A DNA stretch of 55,010 nt, taken from NCBI RefSeq assembly GCF_019209865.1, contig NZ_JAHUTT010000020.1, forward strand, positions 1 through 55,010, in the 5' to 3' direction. Below, in pieces: positions 7,234 through 16,959 of the stretch. Below the pieces are notes generated by a model that saw only the letters and a program-made list of their open reading frames with translations, was not told the DNA's origin and made no database searches. The stretch is from Shewanella sp. NIFS-20-20. GTDB lineage: Bacteria > Pseudomonadota > Gammaproteobacteria > Enterobacterales > Shewanellaceae. Position numbers and translations under genes: made by a program. Position 1 is the stretch's first letter, and each line of letters starts with the position of its first letter.

Positions 7234-8136
7234 TTAAGTCAGCCACTCTTTATGCAGCTTTTCGCCATCACCAAGATAATTCAACACCCACTCTTTAGCG
7301 GGCGAGATGGCGCTGGCATTCCAGGCGAGGCAACATTGACTGATCCCACGGGGATGAACCAATTGTTTTTCAAGTACCATGCCTTTTTCGATAAAGATGC
7401 TGGCTAAATGGCGTGGCATATAGCCAATACCTAAACCACCACTAAAGCAGTTGAGTGCGCGGATCCAATCGGGTACCACCAGTCGGCGTTGATTGTTCAG
7501 TAGCCAAGTATCACGCTTAGGAATTTCTCTCGAGGTGTCTTCCAAACACACCGAGGGGTAGGGGCGTAACTCATCATCTTCAAGTGGCCTATCAATGGCG
7601 GCAAGCGGATGCTGTTTACCCACTAAAAATGCCCAGTCGATTTCACCCATATCTTTATATTTAAACGTGCCGCCGACCGGAATTGCGGTAGTGGCGCCAA
7701 TGGCAATATCGGCTCGACCTGTGGCCAATGCCTCCCAAACCCCATTGAAAACTTCAATACGAATAATCAACTCAACATTAGTAAATTCACGATAAAAATC
7801 AGCAATTAATACACTAATTCTGTCCGCCCTAACAATATTATCTAAGGCAATTGCCAAGGTCGGTTGCCAACCATTGGCGACACTTTGAGTCTCGCGTTTT
7901 AACTGATTAATATCGTTCAACATTCGCCGAGCTTGCTTGACAAAATGTTCACCTGCGGGGGTCAAACTCACACTGCGATGATGACGGACAAATAAACTGA
8001 CACCTAATTCGTCTTCAATTTGCTTTACCGCATAACTGACTGCCGAAGGGACTTTATGCAGGCGATAGGCGGCGGCGGTAAAACTCCCATGTTGCGCCAC
8101 GATATCGATTAGTTCGAAGGCTTGTTCAGAAAGCAT
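7234..8136 (-). CDS. punR: LysR-type regulator PunR (YdhB-like)
   Basis: A LysR-family activator, 300 aa from ATG 8136 (MLSEQAFELID), preceded by AAGGA at 8-nt spacing. The N-terminal winged HTH (GSFTAAAYRLHKVPSAVSYAV) and effector domain closely parallel E. coli YdhB/PunR, including VFNGVW, ADIAIGAT, AIPVGG, DTSREIPKR and the end LHKEWL. E. coli PunR activates the divergent purine-nucleoside transporter gene punC, and here the next gene is exactly that, divergently placed. The operator should lie in the ~115-bp gap. Confidence 0.88.
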   Translation of the reverse strand: MLSEQAFELIDIVAQHGSFTAAAYRLHKVPSAVSYAVKQIEDELGVSLFVRHHRSVSLTPAGEHFVKQARRMLNDINQLKRETQSVANGWQPTLAIALDNIVRADRISVLIADFYREFTNVELIIRIEVFNGVWEALATGRADIAIGATTAIPVGGTFKYKDMGEIDWAFLVGKQHPLAAIDRPLEDDELRPYPSVCLEDTSREIPKRDTWLLNNQRRLVVPDWIRALNCFSGGLGIGYMPRHLASIFIEKGMVLEKQLVHPRGISQCCLAWNASAISPAKEWVLNYLGDGEKLHKEWLT

Positions 8137-8253
8137 CTTAGTCATCCTTGTGCTGTGAAATTTTTTGATGGCATGCTTCAAAAATAAATGCTTCAACCCA
8201 AGTAAGCAAGCCTATAGAATGCATCGTCTCTATTTTTATGATGTTAATCTCGT

Positions 8254-9498
8254 ATGAAAAAAACTAACGGTATCCAATTTTACATGTTTCTCTTCTATCT
8301 TTCCCTGCTGAGTATGCTGGGATTTATTGCTACCGACATGTACTTACCTGCATTCAATGCTATTGAAACTACCTTTAATACCACGCCAACTCAAGTGGCA
8401 ATGTCATTAACCACTTTTTTAGCGGGTTTAGCCTGTGGTCAATTGGCTTATGGACCTTTGGTGGCTCGCATTGGTAAACGAAATTCACTCTTCTTAGGCT
8501 TAGCCGTGTTTGGCATTGCCTCTGTCGCTATTGCTAATAGCGACAGTATGATGGCTGTTAATATCGCCCGTTTCTGCCAAGCGCTAGGCGCTTGTAGTGC
8601 CGCTGTGATTTGGCAAGCGTTAGTGGTCGAGCAATACGACGCTGAACAAGCTCAAGGTATTTTCAGCAATATCATGCCGTTAGTTGCTTTGTCACCCGCA
8701 CTGGCTCCGATTATTGGTGCTTTCGTACAAGCACATATGGGCTGGCGTGCAATCTTTGTGGTGCTGACTATCATCGCCGCCATGCTCATACTGATGACCT
8801 ACCTGTTAGTCCCCGCAGAAGCGAGCACTAAACGTCAGGATATCAGTAGTTCGACCCGTTTTATCGATATTCTGAAAAACCGTAAGTTCCTTGGCAGCGT
8901 AGTTATTTTTGGTGCCTGTAGTGGTGCGTTTTTCTCATACTTAACGGTATGGCCAATCGTGATGGAACAGCATGGTTATGCCGCCGCTGAAATTGGCTTA
9001 AGCTTTATTCCACAAACCATCATGTTTATCGTCGGTGGCTACGCCAGTAAAATTTTGGTCCGTAAATTGGGGAGCGACTCAGCGCTGAACGTGTTGTTGC
9101 TGGTCTTTGGTTCATGTGTCACTGCCATTGTATTAAGCACGGTCGTATTTAAGTTTGACAGTATTTTCCCATTACTGATTGCTTTTTCAATTTTGGCTTC
9201 ATCGAGTGGCGGTATTTACCCAATCGTGGTGAACAACGCTTTACAACAATTCACTCAAGATGCAACTAAGGCTGCGGGTGTACAGAACTTTTTGCAGTTA
9301 AGCCTTTCCTTTGGCGCGTCAAGCATTGTGGCGCTATGGGCTAGTCATGGTGCCATGGCGATTGGTTGGGGTATTTTAATTTGTTCAGTCGGTGTGTTAT
9401 TGGGCTACTTTTTACAAAAGAGCAATGTCGTGCCAGTGTCTGCTATTGAACCAGCGGCCGAAACTAGCAATCTTGAGTGTGTTTTGGATGACAAATAA
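8254..9498 (+). CDS. punC: MFS purine nucleoside transporter PunC (YdhC-like, Bcr/CflA family)
   Basis: A 414-aa drug:H+ antiporter-1 type MFS protein with twelve hydrophobic segments. It has the N-terminal ATDMYLPAFNAIE signature of the Bcr/CflA group and the loop 2-3 sequence GPLVARIGKRNSLFLG. Pairing with punR argues for PunC, reported in E. coli to import purine nucleosides, rather than a drug exporter. The ATG at 8254 has only a weak RBS. A 10-bp hairpin follows. Confidence 0.85.
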   Translation: MKKTNGIQFYMFLFYLSLLSMLGFIATDMYLPAFNAIETTFNTTPTQVAMSLTTFLAGLACGQLAYGPLVARIGKRNSLFLGLAVFGIASVAIANSDSMMAVNIARFCQALGACSAAVIWQALVVEQYDAEQAQGIFSNIMPLVALSPALAPIIGAFVQAHMGWRAIFVVLTIIAAMLILMTYLLVPAEASTKRQDISSSTRFIDILKNRKFLGSVVIFGACSGAFFSYLTVWPIVMEQHGYAAAEIGLSFIPQTIMFIVGGYASKILVRKLGSDSALNVLLLVFGSCVTAIVLSTVVFKFDSIFPLLIAFSILASSSGGIYPIVVNNALQQFTQDATKAAGVQNFLQLSLSFGASSIVALWASHGAMAIGWGILICSVGVLLGYFLQKSNVVPVSAIEPAAETSNLECVLDDK

Positions 9499-9538
9499 TC
9501 AGGCTGGACAGACTTTAGCCATTTGATTTGTTTTTATC

Positions 9539-9562
9539 ATTTAGGCCTTTACAGGCCTAAAT
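9539..9562. terminator. Hairpin after punC
   Basis: A perfect 10-bp stem (ATTTAGGCCT / AGGCCTAAAT) with a TTAC loop and no T-run downstream. It is probably the punC transcript end, just before the tRNA gene. Confidence 0.5.
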
Positions 9563-9586
9563 GATCTCAGTAATATGCGCATCAAC

Positions 9587-9677
9587 GGAGGGGTGGCAGA
9601 GTGGTTGAATGCACCGGTCTTGAAAACCGGCATAGGTTTATAGCCTATCCAGGGTTCAAATCCCTGCTCCTCCGCCA
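9587..9677 (+). tRNA. serT: tRNA-Ser (anticodon TGA)
   Basis: A 91-nt class II tRNA with encoded CCA. The acceptor GGAGGGG pairs with CTCCTCC (one G-U), the anticodon stem is CCGGT/ACCGG around CTTGAAA (anticodon TGA at 9621-9623), there is a long variable arm, and the T-loop GGTTCAAATCC is standard. It reads UCN codons (UCA best). Confidence 0.97.
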
Positions 9678-9688
9678 AATTCGTCGAG

Positions 9689-9714
9689 AAAGGCCGCTGA
9701 TATCAGCGGCCTTT
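9689..9714 (+). terminator. Terminator of tRNA-Ser
   Basis: A perfect 26-bp palindrome (AAAGGCCGCTGAT and its complement) followed by TTT, 11 nt after the tRNA CCA end. Confidence 0.9.
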
Positions 9715-9719
9715 TTTGC

Positions 9720-10040
9720 ATCTATTCTTTACTACTATCAACTACTATCAGCCATTCAGGCTATCGGCATCAGAGTTGCTCAACTCTCTACGTTCGCGTC
9801 ATTATTAGCTGTTGATCTCAAAACGGCTAAACGCCATGACAGCGGCCTATTCGGCAATCACGTGGACTTTCTAACCAAAGCACTAACTTAGCCGCTTTAC
9901 ACTAAGGCACGCTGCTGCGTTAACTTGGTGTCAGCTGGGCAAGTGGTTGTGACCAATCGTTCTAAAATAGCAAGATAAGTTATTTGTGAGCCTTAACTAA
10001 ACCCCCGATAATCGGCTAACTCTTGTCAGCCGAGGCCCCT
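9720..10040. other. Gene-free interval after tRNA-Ser
   Basis: I see no supported gene. A tRNA-overlapping frame runs through it, but it has no family resemblance and begins inside the tRNA. A short TACTACTATCA direct repeat occurs near 9730-9750. The 3' side of a tRNA-Ser is a common integration site, but I find no duplicated tRNA end within the window. Confidence 0.4.
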
Positions 10041-10232
10041 ATGAAACTCGTTATCATTCTGGTAGCCCTAGCCACTCTTGTAGGCAGTTTAGCTACGTCT
10101 GGATTGCTCAGTGCCCTGATCACCTTGCTTGGTTTTATCAGCTTACTGGTGATCCATTTTCGCCCCAAACGTAGCAAGCTTACCTTAGTAAATTGCCCAC
10201 AAAGAACCCGAGGCGATAGCCAACCAGAGTAA
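10041..10232 (+). CDS. Possible small membrane protein
   Basis: A 63-codon frame from ATG 10041 encodes two hydrophobic stretches ([15 protein letters not shown] and [16 protein letters not shown]) followed by a basic tail (FRPKRSK). It overlaps the convergent exporter gene by 48 bp at its 3' end. No strong RBS is visible, and I do not recognise the family. Confidence 0.3.
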   Translation: MKLVIILVALATLVGSLATSGLLSALITLLGFISLLVIHFRPKRSKLTLVNCPQRTRGDSQPE

Positions 10233-11114
10233 TACGGCTAACAACATTGGCCGATAACCCGTTTGCTTCATTTTAGCGACAGTGATACCTGCACCTATTA
10301 AAAATAAGCACACTACTAAGGTACGTTTCGCAACCTCAAAAATCAGTTGGTATACCGAGGCGCCTTGTGGCAGCAAGTAACAAAATACCATGGCAACTAA
10401 ATACCAAATAATGAAATAGGGAACTGAAAATTGTTGGTTTTTACCTTTAAACAACCAGGTACTCACTAATGCTAAGGGAATGATCCACAAGGCTCGCGCG
10501 AGTTTAACCGTGGTCGCCGTGACTAAGGCCTCCTCGCCAAAAGAAGAGGCAGCGCCCACCACAGATGAAGTGTCATGAATGGCAATAGCCGCCCACAAAC
10601 CAAAATCATACTGACTCATCTCTAAGGCATGACCCAGCACGGGGAAAACAAATAGTGCCAAGGCATTAAGAATAAATACACAGGCTAATGCAACCGCCAT
10701 TTGATCATTCTTTGCATTGATAGCCGGCGCAACCGCTGCGATGGCTGAACCCCCACAAATCGCCGTGCCAGCGCCAATTAAATAGCCAGTCTTAGCATCA
10801 ATGTTGAGTAATTTGGTTAAGGCAAGCGTTAGCAATAAGGTGGTCACAATAGAGCCGACAATTAACGGCAATCCTTGACTACTGACCTCAATGGCTTGCT
10901 GCAGGTTAATCCCAAAACCGAGACCGATAATAGACAAAGATAATAAACGTTTGGTTAAGCGGCCAACATCAATACTGGTTGGCACCCAACCTAAATTCGC
11001 CAAGGCAAAACCTAAAATAAGCGCTAACGGTGAGGTCATCACTGGTAATAAACAGCTAAACGCTAATGCAACGAATAACCAAAACTGCCAAGGTCGTTGA
11101 GAAAATAGAGCCAT
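10185..11114 (-). CDS. YeiH/UPF0324 family putative exporter
   Basis: A polytopic inner-membrane protein with about ten hydrophobic segments of the Cons_hypoth698/UPF0324 (YeiH) family, annotated in homologues as a putative sulfate exporter. Family signatures are [18 protein letters not shown] and [15 protein letters not shown] place the start at the ATG 11112-11114 ([10 protein letters not shown]). A GTG at 11159 would extend it by 15 residues, and neither has a convincing RBS. Transport function is family inference; the substrate is unknown. Confidence 0.8.
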   Translation of the reverse strand: MALFSQRPWQFWLFVALAFSCLLPVMTSPLALILGFALANLGWVPTSIDVGRLTKRLLSLSIIGLGFGINLQQAIEVSSQGLPLIVGSIVTTLLLTLALTKLLNIDAKTGYLIGAGTAICGGSAIAAVAPAINAKNDQMAVALACVFILNALALFVFPVLGHALEMSQYDFGLWAAIAIHDTSSVVGAASSFGEEALVTATTVKLARALWIIPLALVSTWLFKGKNQQFSVPYFIIWYLVAMVFCYLLPQGASVYQLIFEVAKRTLVVCLFLIGAGITVAKMKQTGYRPMLLAVLLWLAIASGSLWAIY

Positions 11115-11159
11115 GAAAATATTCTGAAAATGGTTGAAGGTATTATTATACCCAGCCAC

Positions 11160-11467
11160 TTTTCTGTGTCACTTAACCTTAGTAACTCAGTATATTATTT
11201 TATAACGTTTGATAAAAAAAAGGCGCTAATCCATTAGCGCAAGGGACATGTTGACTAACTAAAATGCTACTGATTTACCTATACGTGTCAGTGGGCTATT
11301 TGGACCAAATCTTTTCACTTATTTTCGTACAGTGGCATACACGATTGGGGTCTGTACTGCCGAATGCCAGTATTGTGATACTTTTGTTAACTATGACCGC
11401 ACTAAGTTTGCCTATGATTGAGCCTTAGATCGTCATTTAATTTGCCCATTTAATAAGGAACTCATCG
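11160..11467. other. Interval with an orphan minus-strand terminator
   Basis: No reading frame is supported. A perfect 8-bp stem (GCGCTAAT / ATTAGCGC, 11223-11240) is followed on the minus strand by CC and an eight-T run. That is a good intrinsic terminator for leftward transcription, yet no leftward gene lies before it. Its last part (11440-11467) contains the RBS (AAGGA) of the next gene. Confidence 0.5.
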
Positions 11468-12499
11468 ATGCGAAAATTAACATCGCTTTTGCTAATAGCG
11501 CCATTGTTTATTTCAACTGTCATTGCGGCAGAAGTTCCAGCGTTAGCTGGCCATATTGCCGTAGCCAATCGTCAGGCTGGAACGGTTTCAATTATTGATG
11601 TCAGCCAAGATCAAGTGATCCGCACCTTGGAGTTAACGGGAGGCGAACTCACTGCTGAACCTATGTATGTGGTTTACAAAGACAATAGATTATATGTCGG
11701 TGATCGTGCTAATCATCGTGTGGTGGTTTTTGATAGCTTTGGTTTTAACCAATTAGCATCCATCAGCACTGGCCGCGGAGTGTTTCATATGTGGGCTGCA
11801 GCTAACTCGCAAAAGTTGTTAGTTAATAATGATATAGATAACACATTTACCATCATAGATACCAATCAATTAGTCCCAACCATGACGGTTTCGATACCAG
11901 ATGACTTGGTTGATGCCGGTTTTAAACCTCACGATATTGTGGTCAGTGATGATGGCGAACAATGGTATGTAAGTCTGGTTGATGGTGTGCCTGGCAATGA
12001 TTATGTGCTTCAATATCAGAATAATAATAATTATCCCTCACTCACTGGTCGATTAGAGGTTGGTGGCGATCCGCATTTATTTCTGTCGCCAGTACGCAGA
12101 CATGAACTTTGGGTTGCATCCCAAGATGCCAGTTCATTAACTCGAGTTAACCTCAGTCATTTTCGGGCAATACGTACTAAATCAATTGCCAATGCGCATG
12201 GCATTTATGGCGTGGGCTCGCGATTATATGTGACCAACATTGCCGATGGTGGTAGCTCCGCATTGAATACGTTAGATGCCCGGCGCTTTCGACTCATCGA
12301 TAGTGACGATACACCACAACCAGTTCCCCATAATATTTCGGTTACCGACGATGGCCAAAAAATCTATATAACCCATTCAGGATCGACCCAAAATACTGTG
12401 TCGGTATTCACGACTCACACTCAGAGAGGTTTACCTGAATACCTCACAGAAATCTCTGTTGGCGCTAATCCTTTCGGCCTTGCGTTTATCCCACATTAA
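11468..12499 (+). CDS. Secreted YncE-like beta-propeller protein
   Basis: A 343-aa protein with a Sec signal peptide (MRKLTSLLLIAPLFISTVIAA). Repeated blade-like motifs follow: GHIAVANRQAGTVSIIDV, YVGDRANHRVVVFDSF, ELWVASQDASSLTRV, KIYITHSGS and the closing VGANPFGLAF. These resemble the seven-bladed YncE/YVTN propellers, often periplasmic binding or scaffold proteins. It has no catalytic motif I can name. RBS AAGGA lies 8 nt before the ATG. It stands alone, convergent with the sulfatase gene. Confidence 0.75.
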   Translation: MRKLTSLLLIAPLFISTVIAAEVPALAGHIAVANRQAGTVSIIDVSQDQVIRTLELTGGELTAEPMYVVYKDNRLYVGDRANHRVVVFDSFGFNQLASISTGRGVFHMWAAANSQKLLVNNDIDNTFTIIDTNQLVPTMTVSIPDDLVDAGFKPHDIVVSDDGEQWYVSLVDGVPGNDYVLQYQNNNNYPSLTGRLEVGGDPHLFLSPVRRHELWVASQDASSLTRVNLSHFRAIRTKSIANAHGIYGVGSRLYVTNIADGGSSALNTLDARRFRLIDSDDTPQPVPHNISVTDDGQKIYITHSGSTQNTVSVFTTHTQRGLPEYLTEISVGANPFGLAFIPH

Positions 12500-12529
12500 C
12501 GACAAATCAGGGCAATCGTGCCAATGGTA

Positions 12530-14165
12530 TTATTGCCCTAAGTCAATTTCGTCTACGTCGACCATTGATGGCGGCAACTGATTTAACCTGGTTTGAGATG
12601 TCGGTAATTGGTCCGTGTGTAACTCCATATTAGCATCGAAGTACAATAAAATATTGCTAGCCAATGACTGTTGGCAAAAGTCATCTTGTGATAACTGCAA
12701 TGCCGAAATTCCAGCCCACTGCGCGAATAGACACTCAAAATTGTACAGAGATAGTGGGGCATCTTCCGCAATCGACAACAAGGGATCTGGCGTCATAAAC
12801 AGTGGTACATGCAGTGAATCTAATGCGGGAGGTCGACGAACGTCATGTTTAAGGGGAATGCTACTGTGAGGGTCTCCCAAACCATGATCAGCAAAAAACA
12901 TATATTTTCCTTCGTGTTGTAACACAAGCTCTATTAGCTGATGCTGCAACGTATCGGTATATAGCACACTGTTATCGTATTGATCGACCAGTTGACTTGC
13001 TGAGCTAAACTGAGCGAAGGCTTGAGGATAACGGTCAGTAAAATTCATGTGTGAACCGTAAAAGTGCAAAATAATGAGCTTAGGCTGATCGGTCGCAGTA
13101 ATCGCGGCTGATAATTGTGGTAAGAGCACGCCATCATATTGACTCCCACCCAATTCATCCGACGTAAAATACGCGTGGTCGGCTTGTTTAGCCAAACTAG
13201 TGATTGAAAAATCCCATTGACCTAATGCGGCTTGATTAGATAACCAAAAGGTTTGATAACCTGCATCTTTAGCCAGATGTATAATCGACTGAGACAGATC
13301 AGGCAAACCTTGCCCATGAGTTAACATTGCCGGAATAGCGTTCCAAGTATTCGTTCCTGCTGCATAGGCGTGGCGAATAATATGCAGTTGATCTCGCATC
13401 GCCATTAATTTCGGCGTAGTGTCTCTAGAGTAACCATATAGACTCATATTGGCGGCACGTAATGATTCACCGATACCGATGACTAACAGGGTTGGCGCAT
13501 GAGGCAATCGCTCCACTTGTTGCCAGGTTGATTGCGTATTTACCTGCATCGTTAAAAAGGTCACACTGTCAGACAGTGCAATGACACTGGTTAGCATTGG
13601 TAATCGCAGTGATAACTTGTGCAAGGTATATTCCACTTGACTGAACAGCGTGGAGTGTCCTCTTGATGTGCCTTTATTAAGGTAGTCGATATACAACTCA
13701 TTACGGTACACAGAGGGGAGTTGCAGCAAAGAAGGGATGAATAAATACCCAAAGCCAATAAATACGCTAACAAAGGTCATACGACGGTCGGCGCTAATTG
13801 GCATCAGTCCCAGGAAAGCCGTCAAGGCCATGCTTAAGCCCAAAATTCCCATGTATTGGCTGATAAAACTGCCCATTTCTTGCCATGGGGCATTCATCAT
13901 GCTCATCAAAATACTGACAGATAATGAAGATTGATAACTGAGTTGTAAAAAAAAATTCGCTGCCAATTAACACGGCCAACATCAAGCGTAGTGGCCACCA
14001 ACGGCGACTGAGCCGTAACAACGCATAACATAGTATTGCTAATCCAACCGAATGAATAAAACCTCGCGTCAAAGACAACGCCAGTTTGTCATGGTTAATC
14101 ACTAGACTCATGACCAAACACACCAAAAATAAAACAAATTGACTTATATATGCTCTTGATTTCAA
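12530..14165 (-). pseudogene. Phosphoethanolamine-transferase-like sulfatase, frameshifted at a T9 run
   Basis: Two overlapping frames together make one ~545-aa EptA/EptC-type protein. The first (from TTG 14165) gives N-terminal membrane helices up to VLIGSEFF. The second continues LQLSYQSSLSVS and carries the periplasmic alkaline-phosphatase-fold domain with GESLRAANMSLYGYSRDTTP (nucleophile region; Ser where EptA has Thr), HFYGSHMNF and ADHGLGD. The join is a run of nine T on the coding strand (A9 at 13947-13955); eight T would restore one frame. It could be a mutation, a sequencing error, slippage or phase variation. It follows the GDPD gene with 3 bp between, so the two are probably co-transcribed. 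Likely substrate: lipid A or another envelope glycan (inference). Confidence 0.75.
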
Positions 14166-14168
14166 ATA

Positions 14169-14963
14169 TCACACTCCATTGCATACCTCAAAATCTGCCG
14201 CGCTTGGAAGATCGGATAAAATTACCCGAACATTCGCTTGTTCAAACAAGTATCGAATTTGATTCGGATCATTCACGGTAAAAAGTAGGGTAGTAATGTT
14301 CGGAAAATGCCATTGAAAGCGGTCAGAATAATTACTGACATCGGTAGAAATGACCGAAAACTGACCCAGTAGGTATTTTGCTTTAATTCTGAACGCGAAA
14401 TTGGCAAAGGTCAGCATCGACATATCATTGGTTAACGTTAACCAATAGCTGGTGATAAAATCTGCTTTAGTGAATGGGACTAATGCTTCCACCGCGATAG
14501 ATTCGATAACAAATTGGGATTTTGGTACAAATTGGTATGAAAGCTGTTGCAGACGCTTCAACGCTTGCAACCGTTGTGGGTTGGAGAGTTCACCCAAATT
14601 TTTGAAGTCTACCCAATAATAAAGTTGTGTTCCGAATTGTTGCAGCACATTCGCGAGTAATAAATGTGATGCCAAAGTTGACGCAGTCGGTTCATCATGG
14701 CTGACGATAAATTGACTATGTTCTGGATCAAAGTAAACATCAAGTTCAATGCCAGCGACGCCGCGTTCAAAAGCGCTAGTAAAAGCAGCCATACTATTTT
14801 CTTGATGAACATCATGAGCCCCCCGATGGGCCAAGACCTGCTGACAAAGACTCATTGTTGGACTTTGTTGGGCTTGAAGGCTAAATAAACCATGAACGCC
14901 CAATAGTATTACCGCGACGGCAGCGACAGTGGCAACAAATCCCCAACCCACAATCTTAGTCAT
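14169..14963 (-). CDS. Glycerophosphodiester phosphodiesterase-like membrane protein
   Basis: A 264-aa protein from ATG 14961-14963 (MTKIVGWGF); a longer frame to 15023 is less likely. One N-terminal membrane anchor is followed by a GDPD fold with HRGAHDVHQENS, ELDVYFDP and VSHDEPT, which hold the His, Glu and Asp metal/catalytic positions. The domain is short and its C-terminal half is divergent. Family role: cleaves glycerophosphodiesters to glycerol-3-phosphate. It is directly upstream of a phosphoethanolamine-transferase-like gene, hinting at lipid head-group recycling linked to envelope modification (inference). Confidence 0.75.
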   Translation of the reverse strand: MTKIVGWGFVATVAAVAVILLGVHGLFSLQAQQSPTMSLCQQVLAHRGAHDVHQENSMAAFTSAFERGVAGIELDVYFDPEHSQFIVSHDEPTASTLASHLLLANVLQQFGTQLYYWVDFKNLGELSNPQRLQALKRLQQLSYQFVPKSQFVIESIAVEALVPFTKADFITSYWLTLTNDMSMLTFANFAFRIKAKYLLGQFSVISTDVSNYSDRFQWHFPNITTLLFTVNDPNQIRYLFEQANVRVILSDLPSAADFEVCNGV

Positions 14964-15319
14964 TAGGCTCAAAGCTCGTCCTCGCTCACAAAGTATCCAC
15001 CTGCAAAGGTGGATACATGACATTCATCCTTGTGCTTTGACATGCAAGCCATTAAGGTTTAATAGCATACTGACAACTATAGAGCAGTATGTTTTTATCT
15101 GCGAATCTCACCCGACAGAGATTGAGCCTGTCGCTGACAAAGTTTGACCCAAACGCCTAATCACGGCATCTTACTTTAGTGTTAACATACACAAACTTGT
15201 TAAGCGGTTAACGATTTCTAATTGATTTGATGTCCAGTTTTGTTCCCAGAGCGCATAATCAACTGAGTTAGCTAACAATAATTTAACGCGTTGACATTTG
15301 GCGGCCTCAGCACATATCA
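14964..15319. other. Divergent promoter interval
   Basis: The gap between the leftward GDPD gene and the rightward GGDEF gene. No gene is supported, and no clear operator or RNA element is recognised. Confidence 0.4.
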
Positions 15320-16306
15320 ATGGAGTTCACTTTGCAATCACCTCATATACCAGAAGATGAAGCCTCAAGACTTCACACGCTCAGATCGCTCAATATCTTG
15401 GATACGGCCAATGATGAACGATTCGATCGCGTGACACGTATGGCTAAACGTCTGTTTACTGTGCCGATTGCCTTAGTTAGCTTGATTGACGAGCAAAGGC
15501 AGTGGTTTAAGTCGTCCATTGGCTTGCAAGTCAAAGAAACCGACCGTGATATTTCATTCTGTGGTCATGCCATTTTAGGTAAAGAACTGTTTGTGGTTCA
15601 TGACGCCCGCGTCGACCCGCGTTTTTGTGATAACCCTCTAGTCATTGGCGCACCCCACATTCGATTTTATGCCGGCTGCCCACTGAAATTAGCGGATGGC
15701 ACAATTTTAGGGACCCTGTGTATTATCGATACTCAGCCAAGGTTGTTTGATGACGATGATCGCCAAGCCATGATCGATCTTGCCGTATTAGTTGAACTTG
15801 AGCTGCAAGCAATGCATTTAGCAACGATCGATGAATTAACCCAAATTCCTAATCGTCGGGGCTTTAGTGCAATAGCCCAGCAAAGTATAAACGTTTGCTC
15901 GCGACAACAGATTTCAGCATGCCTAGCATTCATTGATCTCGACAAATTCAAAGCGATTAATGACACCTATGGACATGCAGAAGGGGATAATGTTCTCACC
16001 CTTTTTGCCCAAGAACTACAAGCCACCTGTCGTTCCAGTGACATTGTCGCTCGTCTTAGTGGTGATGAGTTTGTCATCTTATTTACCAATACCACACTCG
16101 AAGAAGCGCATTTCATTATGAATCGGTTGCAGCATAACCTTCATCAAGTCTGTCAAGAGACAAAGCGGCCATATCAACTGTATTTTTCCTGTGGGCTGGT
16201 CCGCTTAGATGGTCAGCAGCCCCAATCCATCGACGAATTATTACGTGCTGGCGATGCACTGATGTACCAACAAAAGCAGCAACGAAAATCAGCTCCTCAC
16301 CATTAG
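15320..16306 (+). CDS. GAF-GGDEF diguanylate cyclase
   Basis: A 328-aa soluble protein with an N-terminal GAF domain (residues ~25-165; ISFCGHAIL, RFYAGCPL, GTLCIID) and a C-terminal GGDEF domain (~170-320). The active-site loop reads RLSGDEFVILF, an SGDEF variant found in active enzymes. An inhibitory I-site RSSD lies five residues before it, so c-di-GMP product inhibition is plausible. IDLDKFKAINDTYGHAEGD is intact. No signal peptide or membrane helix is seen. Predicted to make c-di-GMP in response to a GAF ligand or redox signal. Confidence 0.9.
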   Translation: MEFTLQSPHIPEDEASRLHTLRSLNILDTANDERFDRVTRMAKRLFTVPIALVSLIDEQRQWFKSSIGLQVKETDRDISFCGHAILGKELFVVHDARVDPRFCDNPLVIGAPHIRFYAGCPLKLADGTILGTLCIIDTQPRLFDDDDRQAMIDLAVLVELELQAMHLATIDELTQIPNRRGFSAIAQQSINVCSRQQISACLAFIDLDKFKAINDTYGHAEGDNVLTLFAQELQATCRSSDIVARLSGDEFVILFTNTTLEEAHFIMNRLQHNLHQVCQETKRPYQLYFSCGLVRLDGQQPQSIDELLRAGDALMYQQKQQRKSAPHH

Positions 16307-16582
16307 CACACGCGTTGAGGTCCTCTTACAGACGCCTAAGTACGCTACACGATAATACTTAGTCTGAATTACGCAAGTTGTGATGTCGGCACGAATACAA
16401 ACCATACTAACATAAGGGCGTCGTTGACCTGCTCTATGATGCTCACTCTACTAACTAGTGAGATAATCATATGATAAATCGAGGCAACATTAACTCTATA
16501 GGTGGGATGGAATTTGCAACCTTCAGGCTCAAACTAGGAAAACGATGCAGAGCTAATCGCCTTATCCAAGCGTGTTGAATCA
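16307..16582. other. Low-information interval
   Basis: A ~35-codon frame (16471-16578, MINRGNINSIGGMEF...) with a stop ends just before the next small frame. Together they could be remains of one decayed gene. No strong motif is seen. Confidence 0.3.
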
Positions 16583-16783
16583 GTGTTTCTTTGTCAACAA
16601 TCTGAACTGTTCTGTCATTTTCTGGTGCGAGGTGCTAATGGCCTCTATGCAGATGGGGCATTTGCGAGTACACAAGCCATGGCTGAGGAGTATTGCCAGC
16701 GGTGGTTAACGCATGAAACTTCGTTAGCATACTTACAGCTTATTGATCCTGCTTCAGTCGCTAGGGAAATTTTACCAAACTGA
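16583..16783 (+). CDS. Possible small hypothetical protein
   Basis: A 66-codon frame from a GTG, with acidic and aromatic composition (GANGLYADGAFASTQAMAEEYCQRW). The regular amphipathic pattern hints that it was once coding, but no clear RBS and no family are recognised. Possibly the 3' remnant of a broken gene. Confidence 0.25.
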   Translation: MFLCQQSELFCHFLVRGANGLYADGAFASTQAMAEEYCQRWLTHETSLAYLQLIDPASVAREILPN

Positions 16784-16916
16784 TCCCGCCGCTACGATAA
16801 GAAACCGACCTCACAGCGAATTTATCTAATGTGATAGCGAGCCAACCCAAACCTGATGCTCAATACCTTATGCCTTTCCATTACCGATGAATACCTAGCG
16901 GCTTTATCTCAAAAAA

Positions 16917-16937
16917 ACGGCCTGCAAAGCAGGCCGT
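16917..16937 (-). terminator. Terminator of the Calx-beta protein gene
   Basis: A perfect 9-bp stem (ACGGCCTGC / GCAGGCCGT) with an AAA loop. On the minus strand it runs into seven T. Confidence 0.9.
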
Positions 16938-16959
16938 AAAGAGTCATTGCTTAGCAATA

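Noticed and set aside
9601..9891. 96-codon frame after tRNA-Ser
   Set aside because: It begins inside the tRNA and passes through its terminator, so it is not a gene.
12509..12539. Terminator between the beta-propeller and sulfatase genes
   Set aside because: AGGGCAAT/ATTGCCCT forms an 8-bp stem but has a 15-nt loop, overlaps the sulfatase stop codon and lacks a T-run. Too weak to list.
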